From assembly GCA_027491415.1 (NCBI GenBank), contig JAOZFH010000007.1:1-64000 (forward strand): a stretch of DNA of 64,000 nt. Direction: 5' to 3'. Source of the DNA: Thermoproteota archaeon (GTDB lineage: Archaea; Korarchaeota; Korarchaeia; Korarchaeales; Korarchaeaceae). The notes under the pieces are model-generated. The model worked only from the letters and a program-made list of their open reading frames with translations. It made no database searches and was not told the origin of the DNA. Below are positions 7,831 to 14,845 of the stretch, one piece after another. How positions within the stretch are numbered: position 1 is the stretch's first letter; the number at the start of each line of letters is the position of its first letter. The position numbers and the translations under genes were made by a program.

Positions 7831-9770
7831 TGCGTGTGGTGGAGTTGGGCGGATACGCGGGGCGGTACCTGAGGGTGGATCTCTCGGCCGGGAAGATCTG
7901 GGTAAGGGAAACCCCGAAGGAGCTCATCAGAAACTACCTGGGCGGTCTGGGGTTCGCGGTCAAGATACTCTGGGACGAGGTGGACGAGCACACGGACCCG
8001 CTCGGGCCGGACAACAGGCTCGTCATCTCCACGGGCCCCCTGACAGGCACCATGTTCCCGGCGGCGGGGAGGTACCAGGTGAACGCCAAGTCGCCCCTCA
8101 CAGGGATCTGGGGTCACGCCAACGCTGGTGGATTCTTCGGCCCCGAGCTCAAGTTCGCCGGATACGACTTCATCGTGATACAGGGCAGGGCGGAGAGGCC
8201 GATCTACCTGGTCATCGACGACGACCTCGTCGAGCTGAGGGACGCTAGCCACCTCTGGGGAGAAGAGAGGAACGGTAGGTTCTACGGCGGGAAGACGACC
8301 TTCGAGACCATCCAAATGATCAGGGAGGAACTCGGAGACGAGACGTTCAAGGTCGCGGCCATCGGCCCGGCCGGAGAGAACACGGTGAGGTTCGCCTCCA
8401 TCATCAACGACCTCGGCAACGCGGCAGGCCGGACGGGCATGGGCGCCGTCATGGGCTCCAAGAGGCTCAAGGCCATAGCCGTCAGGGGGAGCAGGGGGGT
8501 TCGGGTCGCGAAGCCCGAACTCTTCATGGAGGTCGTCGATGACGCATACAGGAAGCTCTTGGTGGACTGGGGCGACGCGCTGAAGGAGACGCTCACCAAG
8601 TACGGCACGCCAAACCTGGTAGAGGCCATAAACGCCATGGGGAGGATGCCAGTCAAGAACCACTGGACCGGCTACTGGGAGAAGGCGCACCTCATAGGGG
8701 GGGAGAGGATCAGGGAGGAGTTCAGGGTCAAGCAGGCAAGCTGCTTCGGCTGCCTGGTGCAGTGCAAGTACCTCGTGAGGTCGAGGAAGGAGCCCTACGC
8801 CGGGATCTACAAGGGACCTGAGTACGAGGCCCTGGTGTCGTTCGGGTCCAGCCTGCTCGTCGAGGATGTTGAGGCGGTCTTCTACGCCAACCACCTGGCC
8901 GACCTCTACGGGATGGACTCGATCTCGCTGGGAATGACGATTGCGTGGGCCATGGAGAGCTGGGAGCACGGCCTGTTGACGAAGGAGGACACGGGAGGAC
9001 TTGACCTGAGCTGGGGCAACGCAGAGGCCATGGTCGAGCTGGTGAAGAAGACGGCCTTCAGAGAGGGGTTCGGGAACGTGATAGCGGAGGGGAGCAAGAG
9101 GGCCTCCGAGATCGTAGGCAGGGGGACCGAGAGATTTGCGATGCACGTTAAGGGCAACGAGATCTCCGCCCAGGACGGCAGGGCCCATCAGTCCTCCGGG
9201 CTGACGCACGCGACGGCCGCCAGGGGGGCCGATCACCTCACCTCGCTCTCCTGCCTCGAGGAGAGGGGATACGAGCAGGTGGCCGCGGAGAGGTACGGTG
9301 CAGACAAGGTGAAGGATCTAGTGGATCCCCAATCTACCAGGTACAAGGGCTGGCTCGTCTGGGACCTTGAGATGCTCTACGCGCTTGGCAACTCCCTGAT
9401 AATATGTTGGTACGAGGTCGGCTGGCCGCCCGTCTTCTACTACCCCGACATGGCTAGGGCCGTCGCCGCGGCCACGGGCATAGCGGAGTTCGGCGACCCC
9501 AACGAGGTCAAGAGGATAGCCAAGAGGATAGCCATCCTGAGGAGGATGTTCAACGTGAGGGAGGGACTCAGGAGGAAGGACGACACGCTCCCCGAGAGGT
9601 TCCTGAAGGAGCCCATGCCCACCGGACCGGCGAAAGGCCACGTCTGCAGGCTCGACGAGATGCTGGACGACTACTACGAGGCCGCCGGCATAGACAAGGA
9701 GACAGGCGTGCCCAAGGACGAGACCCTGAGGGAACTCGGCCTAGGCGAGCTGGCCGGTAGGTGGAGGTGA
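7830..9770 (+). CDS. Aldehyde:ferredoxin oxidoreductase family protein, AOR 1 (tungsten type)
   Basis: A 646-residue AOR-family protein. These enzymes carry a bis-pterin tungsten (or molybdenum) cofactor and one [4Fe-4S] cluster and oxidise aldehydes, or reduce acids, with ferredoxin. Visible marks are the N-terminal GYAGRYLRVDL, the conserved GRTGMGAVMGSKRLKAIAV segment, the cluster motif C-x2-C-x3-C (Cys305, 308, 312) with the fourth cysteine in LIICWYEVGWPP, and QDGRAH followed by RGADH in the cofactor region. ATG 7830 overlaps the polyferredoxin stop. The substrate is unknown; an operon with a PreA-like protein and a cyclic amidohydrolase suggests a heterocycle- or amide-derived compound rather than a general aldehyde. 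Confidence 0.88.
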   Translation: MRVVELGGYAGRYLRVDLSAGKIWVRETPKELIRNYLGGLGFAVKILWDEVDEHTDPLGPDNRLVISTGPLTGTMFPAAGRYQVNAKSPLTGIWGHANAGGFFGPELKFAGYDFIVIQGRAERPIYLVIDDDLVELRDASHLWGEERNGRFYGGKTTFETIQMIREELGDETFKVAAIGPAGENTVRFASIINDLGNAAGRTGMGAVMGSKRLKAIAVRGSRGVRVAKPELFMEVVDDAYRKLLVDWGDALKETLTKYGTPNLVEAINAMGRMPVKNHWTGYWEKAHLIGGERIREEFRVKQASCFGCLVQCKYLVRSRKEPYAGIYKGPEYEALVSFGSSLLVEDVEAVFYANHLADLYGMDSISLGMTIAWAMESWEHGLLTKEDTGGLDLSWGNAEAMVELVKKTAFREGFGNVIAEGSKRASEIVGRGTERFAMHVKGNEISAQDGRAHQSSGLTHATAARGADHLTSLSCLEERGYEQVAAERYGADKVKDLVDPQSTRYKGWLVWDLEMLYALGNSLIICWYEVGWPPVFYYPDMARAVAAATGIAEFGDPNEVKRIAKRIAILRRMFNVREGLRRKDDTLPERFLKEPMPTGPAKGHVCRLDEMLDDYYEAAGIDKETGVPKDETLRELGLGELAGRWR

Positions 9771-9775
9771 GCCCG

Positions 9776-10963
9776 ATGGTGGACCTGACGGTTGAGGTCG
9801 CCGGAATCAGGTTCAGGAACCCCGTGCTCACGGCCGCCGGACCGCCCAGCCAGAACGCGGCCGCCCTGCTCGCGGCGGCCAGGGCAGGGGTAGGCGGGCT
9901 CGTGGCCAAGACCATCAGCGTTGAGCCCGCCAAGGTTCCCAGGCCCACCATGGTGGTCCTGGACAGGGGGTTCACGGATTTCGACGTGTTCTACGCCGCG
10001 GGAGGGAGGATTGTCAGGAGGACCAGGACTAAGCTCTTCATGCCGAGGGGCCTCCTCAACACCGAGCTCTGGTCGGACCTCCCATACCAGCGCTGGCTCG
10101 ACGTTGAGTACAGGCTGGCCAAGAGCTCCGGCCTGCCCCTTATAGCCAGCATAGGCTACACGGCCGAGGAGGTCAGCTTCCTAGGCAAGAAGGTGCAGGA
10201 GGCGGGCGTGGACGGCATAGAGTTCTCCCTCCACTACGTCGGGATAGACTACAAGCCCATCTTGGAGATCGCAAAGGCGTTGAGGGAGGCGGTTGACATC
10301 CCGATATTTGCGAAGCTGAGCCCGCACATCCTCAATCTGCCTGAGTTCGCCAAGGAGCTGGAGAAGATAGGCGTAGACGGGATCGTGGCGGTAAATTCGC
10401 TGGGACCGACGCTGCACATCGATATAGAGGAGGGCAGGCCGATGCTCGGCGGGAAGTACGGCTACGGCTGGCTCTCCGGCCCGGCGATCAAGCCCTTGGG
10501 CGTGAGAGTGGTTGCAGAGGTCGCGAGGAACACGAACCTGCCGGTGATTGGGGTGGGTGGAGTCACGAAGGGGGAGGACGCCATAGAGTACTTCATGGCC
10601 GGCGCCTCGGCCGTGCAGATCTGCACCGGCGCCATAATCGAGGGTCCGGGGATCTACGGCAGGGTGGCCAGGGAGATAGGGAAGTGGCTAGAGGAGCACG
10701 GCTACGACTCGGTGGAGGACATCAGGGGCATCGCCCTGAAGCACATGAGGGAGGAGCCCAACTACGAGGTCCGGAACCCCGTGGTGGACCCGGAGAAGTG
10801 CACCGCCTGCGGCATCTGCGAGCAGGCCTGCAGGTACAACGCCATCAGGATAGAGGGAGAGAGCGGCAAGAAGACGGCAGTCGTGGATCAGTACGCCTGC
10901 TACGGCTGCGGCGTCTGCGTGAGCATCTGCCCCGTCAGGGCGGTTACCTTCCCGCCCTCCTGA
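9776..10963 (+). CDS. PreA-like FMN/iron-sulfur oxidoreductase (dihydroorotate/dihydropyrimidine dehydrogenase family)
   Basis: About 395 residues from ATG 9776 (GGAGGTGAG just upstream). An FMN-binding TIM barrel, with IFAKLSP, VNSLGP and GVGGVTKGEDA at the flavin strands, is fused to a C-terminal ferredoxin domain with CTACGICEQAC and CYGCGVCVSICP. This layout matches PreA, the pyrimidine-reducing subunit of dihydropyrimidine dehydrogenase. However, the active-site loop that in PreA/DPD carries the catalytic cysteine (NLSCPH) reads EFSLHYVG here (residues 149-156), with no cysteine, so uracil/thymine should not be assumed as substrate. No PreT-type NAD(P)H subunit lies nearby; the flanking polyferredoxins are plausible electron partners. 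Confidence 0.75.
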   Translation: MVDLTVEVAGIRFRNPVLTAAGPPSQNAAALLAAARAGVGGLVAKTISVEPAKVPRPTMVVLDRGFTDFDVFYAAGGRIVRRTRTKLFMPRGLLNTELWSDLPYQRWLDVEYRLAKSSGLPLIASIGYTAEEVSFLGKKVQEAGVDGIEFSLHYVGIDYKPILEIAKALREAVDIPIFAKLSPHILNLPEFAKELEKIGVDGIVAVNSLGPTLHIDIEEGRPMLGGKYGYGWLSGPAIKPLGVRVVAEVARNTNLPVIGVGGVTKGEDAIEYFMAGASAVQICTGAIIEGPGIYGRVAREIGKWLEEHGYDSVEDIRGIALKHMREEPNYEVRNPVVDPEKCTACGICEQACRYNAIRIEGESGKKTAVVDQYACYGCGVCVSICPVRAVTFPPS

Positions 10964-10964
10964 A

Positions 10965-10970
10965 TTTTTT
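10965..10970 (+). terminator. T-tract after the PreA-like gene
   Basis: Six T residues begin directly after the stop codon, preceded by a pyrimidine-rich coding end. It may cause partial termination inside the operon, before the second polyferredoxin. Confidence 0.25.
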
Positions 10971-11013
10971 CCTTGTCCCGCGAGGTAGGCGAAATGGGTT
11001 GGGAGGTGGTTTT

Positions 11014-11517
11014 GTGGCCCAGATGATGTTGCTGATAACGCCCGAGCTGTGCACCGGGTGCAGGCTCTGCGAGGGGGCCTGCTCCTTCCATCACTACCGT
11101 GTGATCCAGCCCTCCAGGTCTAGGATCACGGTGGTGAAGTTCGAAGACCGCGGGCTCGACGTTCCCGTCACGTGCCTCCAGTGCGACGACGCGCCGTGCG
11201 TCGCGGCGTGCCCGACCAGCGCGCTGTGGAAGGACGAGGAGTCCGGGCTCGTGGTATACGAGGCCGAGAGGTGCATTGGATGCAAGTCCTGCATCACCGC
11301 CTGCCCGTTCGGCGGCGTGGGGTGGGACGCCGAGACCAACAGCATACTGAAGTGCGACTGGTGCGGCGGAGACCCGCAGTGCGCCAGGATCTGCCCAACG
11401 GGCGCCATCAAGTGGGTCAGGGCCGACCAGGCCGACGACACCAAGAGGAGGATGGTCGCCCTCAGGATGCAGGAGGTGGCCCAGAACCTGATGGCCCCGA
11501 AGAGGGCAGGGGTGTGA
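11014..11517 (+). CDS. Polyferredoxin subunit with four [4Fe-4S] motifs, partner of AOR 2
   Basis: A 167-residue paralogue of the protein at 7336-7830, with the same four cysteine groups (CTGCRLCEGAC, CLQCDDAPCVAACP, CIGCKSCITACP, CDWCGGDPQCARICP). The frame is open far upstream into the PreA-like gene, but that stretch is a shadow; GTG 11014 follows GGAGGTG at good spacing, with ATG 11023 as alternative. The last third shares long runs of identical DNA with the first copy, so the pair probably arose by duplication. The AOR 2 gene starts three bases after the stop. Confidence 0.87.
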   Translation: MAQMMLLITPELCTGCRLCEGACSFHHYRVIQPSRSRITVVKFEDRGLDVPVTCLQCDDAPCVAACPTSALWKDEESGLVVYEAERCIGCKSCITACPFGGVGWDAETNSILKCDWCGGDPQCARICPTGAIKWVRADQADDTKRRMVALRMQEVAQNLMAPKRAGV

Positions 11518-11520
11518 GAG

Positions 11521-13488
11521 TTGCGGTTCCCGTACAAGGGGTACGCGGGCAAGATACTGCGGGTCGACCTCACCTCAGGCAAGATCAGGGAGGTGAACAC
11601 TCCCAAGGAGTGGGCCCGCAAGTACCTCGGCGGCGACGGCATGGCGGCTAGGCTCCTCTGGGAGGAGGTCGGTCCGGGGGTCAACCCGCTGGGCCCGGAC
11701 AACAAGCTGATCGTAGCCACGGGTCCGGTGACGGGCACCATATGGCACACCTCGGGCAGGGTCGTCGCGGTGTCCAAGTCCCCGCTCACCGGGATATGGG
11801 GAGAGGCCCACTCCGGCGGGCACTTCGGGCCCGAGATTAAGTACGCTGGCTACGACATGATCGTGGTAGAGGGGGCGTCGAGCAAGCCCGTTTACCTCTC
11901 CATCTATGACGGAAAGGTGGAGATCAGGGACGCCAGCCACCTGTGGGGGAAGGACACCTACGAGACCACCGAGATGATCAGGGAGGAGCTCGGGGACCCG
12001 GCGGTGCAGGTGGCCAGCATCGGCCAGGCCGGCGAGAACCTAGTGAAGTACGCCGCCATAATCACCAACTACCACGACGCGTTCGGCAGGACCGGCATGG
12101 GCGCCGTCATGGGCTCCAAGAGGCTCAAGGCCATTGCTGTGAGGGGATTCGGGGCAGTCGAGGTGGCCCACCCTGACGAGTTCTACGAGTTCGCCCTAGA
12201 GGGGCACAGGAGAGTCCTGGAGTCGGACCAGGCCATGGAGCTCAGGAGGTTCGGCACCCCCATGCTCGTGGCGGTTAAGCAGGCCATCGGCGAGCTCCCG
12301 ACGAAGAACCACTGGGTGGGCGTGTTCGACCGATACCACTCCATAGACGCCGAGACGCTCAGAGAGAAGTATTGGGTGGCTACTAAGTCCTGCTTCGGCT
12401 GCAGCACGGCTTGCAAGAAGAAGCACCTCGTGAGGGCGGGCGAGTTCGCTGGCACCTTCACCGGGGGGCCCGAGTACGAGGCCGTCTTCGCCTTCGGCTC
12501 CAGCGCCATGTGCGACAACCTCCCCGCCATCCTCAGGCTAAACCTGCTGTGCAACAAGTACGGAGTCGACGTCATATCCGCTGGAAAGACGATGTCCTTC
12601 GTGATGGAGCTCTTCGAGAAGGGTATCTTAACGAAGGACGACACCGGGGGCTTCGAGCTCAGGTGGGGGGACTACCACGCCATGCTCGAGGCCCTCGACA
12701 TGATCGTGTTCAGGAAGGGCTTCGGGGACCTGATGGCCGAGGGCGTCAGGGCAATGGCCCAGAGGATCGGCAGGGGTGCCGAGAAGTACGCGATGCACGT
12801 CAAGGGCTTGGAAATATCCGGCCAGGACGGCAGGGCCCACAGGTCCGCCGGCCTGACGCACGCGGTGTCGGCCAGGGGCGCGGACCACATGAGGTCCCTC
12901 GTGACCGTGGACCAGCTCGCCTACTGGGACACGGCCAGGGAGAGGTTTGGCGAGGACAAGGTCGAGGGCGTGGTCAACGGGTACTCCGAGGCGTACAAGG
13001 GTCTGGCCGTGAAGATGCACGAGGATGCCTACGCGGTGAGGGACTCGCTCATAGTGTGCTGGTACACGGTAGGCTGGCCGCCAATATTCTGGATGGACGA
13101 CTTCGCCAGGTTGGCCTACCTGGTCACGGGAGAGGAGGCCTTCAAGGACGTCAGGGAGATGTGGGTGATCGGCGAGAGGATAAACAACCTCAAGAGGGCT
13201 TTCAACGTCAGGCTCGGGATAACGAAAAGGGACGACACCCTCCCGGAGAGGTTCACCAAGGAGCCAATGCCGGCCGGACCTGCCAAGGGACAGGTCGTTA
13301 ACCTGGACGTGATGCTCGACGAGTACTACACCCTGAGGGGGTGGGATCTCAAGACAGGGCTGCCTACGAGGGAGAAGCTCGTGGAACTCGGCTTGGAGGA
13401 CGTCGCCGCCGAGCTGGAGCGGCTCGGTAAGCTGCCCAGGAGTGAGCGGCCCCCTGAGGGCGAGGGAGGGGTAGGAGAGGCCGGATGA
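11521..13488 (+). CDS. Aldehyde:ferredoxin oxidoreductase family protein, AOR 2 (tungsten type)
   Basis: A 655-residue AOR paralogue with the full set of marks: GYAGKILRVDL at the N-terminus, GRTGMGAVMGSKRLKAIAV, cluster motif C-x2-C-x3-C (Cys291, 294, 298), the fourth cysteine in LIVCWYTVGWPP, and QDGRAH with RGADH. It starts with TTG 11521, three bases after its polyferredoxin. A low-complexity acidic/proline tail of about 20 residues follows the conserved end. Similarity to AOR 1 and the duplicated small subunit indicate a two-subunit enzyme that has been copied within the operon. Confidence 0.88.
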   Translation: MRFPYKGYAGKILRVDLTSGKIREVNTPKEWARKYLGGDGMAARLLWEEVGPGVNPLGPDNKLIVATGPVTGTIWHTSGRVVAVSKSPLTGIWGEAHSGGHFGPEIKYAGYDMIVVEGASSKPVYLSIYDGKVEIRDASHLWGKDTYETTEMIREELGDPAVQVASIGQAGENLVKYAAIITNYHDAFGRTGMGAVMGSKRLKAIAVRGFGAVEVAHPDEFYEFALEGHRRVLESDQAMELRRFGTPMLVAVKQAIGELPTKNHWVGVFDRYHSIDAETLREKYWVATKSCFGCSTACKKKHLVRAGEFAGTFTGGPEYEAVFAFGSSAMCDNLPAILRLNLLCNKYGVDVISAGKTMSFVMELFEKGILTKDDTGGFELRWGDYHAMLEALDMIVFRKGFGDLMAEGVRAMAQRIGRGAEKYAMHVKGLEISGQDGRAHRSAGLTHAVSARGADHMRSLVTVDQLAYWDTARERFGEDKVEGVVNGYSEAYKGLAVKMHEDAYAVRDSLIVCWYTVGWPPIFWMDDFARLAYLVTGEEAFKDVREMWVIGERINNLKRAFNVRLGITKRDDTLPERFTKEPMPAGPAKGQVVNLDVMLDEYYTLRGWDLKTGLPTREKLVELGLEDVAAELERLGKLPRSERPPEGEGGVGEAG

Positions 13489-14843
13489 CGGTTGACCTCG
13501 TGGTCCGGGGCGCCAGGGTCCTGACCTCCCAGTTCATGGTCGAGAGAGCCGGCGTCGCCGTCCAGGACGGGAAGATCGTGGCCCTGGCAAAGGATCCCCA
13601 CCTGCCGGAGGCCTCCCAGGTCGTTGACGCCGACGGGAAGATCCTGATGCCTGGGGCCATAGACGCGCACGCGCACATCTACGATCCGGACTACACGCAC
13701 AGGGAGGACTGGAAGAGCGGGAGCGAGGCCGCCGCTGCCGGTGGCGTTACCCTGCTCATGGACATGCCCCTGGTTCTCACAGTCATGCCGGAGCTGGCCA
13801 GGCAGAAGATAGAGGTGGGCGAGAGGGAGTCCCTCGTAGACTTCAGCCTGCACGCGGGCATGATGACGAGCGAGGAGCACCTGAGGAGGATGCCCGAGCT
13901 TGCGGAGATGGGCATCCTCTCCTTCAAGGCGTTCACCACCAAGCCCTTCCTGGCCAGCTACGACTACATAGAGGAGCTCCTGATCAGGGCGTCCGAGCTT
14001 GGTGGCAGGATTGTCGTCCACTCGGAGGACAATCAGGTGATAGAGAGGGGGGTTCACAGGGTCAGGGACGTTGAGGGGAGGAAGGACCCTCTGGCCCACC
14101 ACGACTCGAGGCCGCCCGAGGCTGAGGCCGTCGCCGTGGCCCGGATAATCGAGTCAGTGGCCAGGGTGGGCGGGCATTATCACGTTGCCCACATAAACAC
14201 GGCCAGGGGGGCCGAGCTGGTGGCCCACGCCAAGGCCAGGGGTCTCAGGGTGACTTCGGAGACGTGCGTCCACTACCTGGTATTCACGAAGGACGATGTG
14301 GGGAAGTGGGGGCCCTACCTCAAGATGACCCCGCCCCTCAGGACCAAGGAGGACGTCAGGGGGCTCTGGGAGGCCTTGCTCACCGGCGGCGTGGACATGA
14401 TCGCCACGGACCACGCCCCCGGCACCAGGGAAGAGAAGGAGGTCGGCTGGGACGACATATGGGAGGCCTGGGGCGGCATCCCCGGGGTGGAGACGCTGCT
14501 TCCGATCTCCATGAGCGAGGGGCTCCACAGGTGGGGGATACCGCCCACCGTGCTCTGCGCGGCCCTCTGCGCAAACCCGGCGAAGGCGTTCGGGATGTAC
14601 CCCAAGAAGGGCGAGCTGGCCCCCGGGTCAGATGCGGACCTCGTCGTCTACGACCAGAGCCTGGAGGTAGAGATCAGGGCCGACAGGCTCCACTACAAGG
14701 TGGGCTGGACGCCCTATGAGGGGATCGTCGTAAGGGGCTGGCCCGTCTTGGTCACCGTACGGGGTGAGGTCGTGGCCCAGGACGGCGAGCCCGTCGGGCG
14801 CCCCGGCCACGGGGAGTTCGTCAGGATGGGGAGGTGGAGGTGA
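13485..14843 (+). CDS. Cyclic amidohydrolase (allantoinase/hydantoinase/dihydroorotase family)
   Basis: A 452-residue enzyme of the family that opens cyclic amide rings (hydantoin, allantoin, dihydropyrimidine). The binuclear metal site is complete: HAH at residues 62-64, the lysine to be carbamylated (K148 in SFKAF), H179, H236 and the aspartate in ATDHAPG. The C-terminal stretch GWTPYEGIVVRGWPV and the ending GRPGHGEFV favour an allantoinase-like subgroup. ATG overlaps the AOR 2 stop by four bases, so it is translated with the oxidoreductases. Placement after a PreA-like protein recalls pyrimidine catabolism (reduce, then open the ring), and with SsnA and YgeY recalls bacterial purine catabolism. 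The exact substrate is open. Confidence 0.82.
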   Translation: MTVDLVVRGARVLTSQFMVERAGVAVQDGKIVALAKDPHLPEASQVVDADGKILMPGAIDAHAHIYDPDYTHREDWKSGSEAAAAGGVTLLMDMPLVLTVMPELARQKIEVGERESLVDFSLHAGMMTSEEHLRRMPELAEMGILSFKAFTTKPFLASYDYIEELLIRASELGGRIVVHSEDNQVIERGVHRVRDVEGRKDPLAHHDSRPPEAEAVAVARIIESVARVGGHYHVAHINTARGAELVAHAKARGLRVTSETCVHYLVFTKDDVGKWGPYLKMTPPLRTKEDVRGLWEALLTGGVDMIATDHAPGTREEKEVGWDDIWEAWGGIPGVETLLPISMSEGLHRWGIPPTVLCAALCANPAKAFGMYPKKGELAPGSDADLVVYDQSLEVEIRADRLHYKVGWTPYEGIVVRGWPVLVTVRGEVVAQDGEPVGRPGHGEFVRMGRWR

Positions 14844-14845
14844 TT

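Noticed and set aside
7761-9236. Long minus-strand open frame opposite AOR 1 (and similar ones opposite AOR 2 and 3)
   Set aside because: Shadows of AOR genes, with no recognisable motifs, and they run across plus-strand gene borders.
10684-11013. In-frame upstream extension of the second polyferredoxin
   Set aside because: It lies inside the PreA-like gene in another frame and has no ferredoxin features. A good ribosome site precedes GTG 11014.
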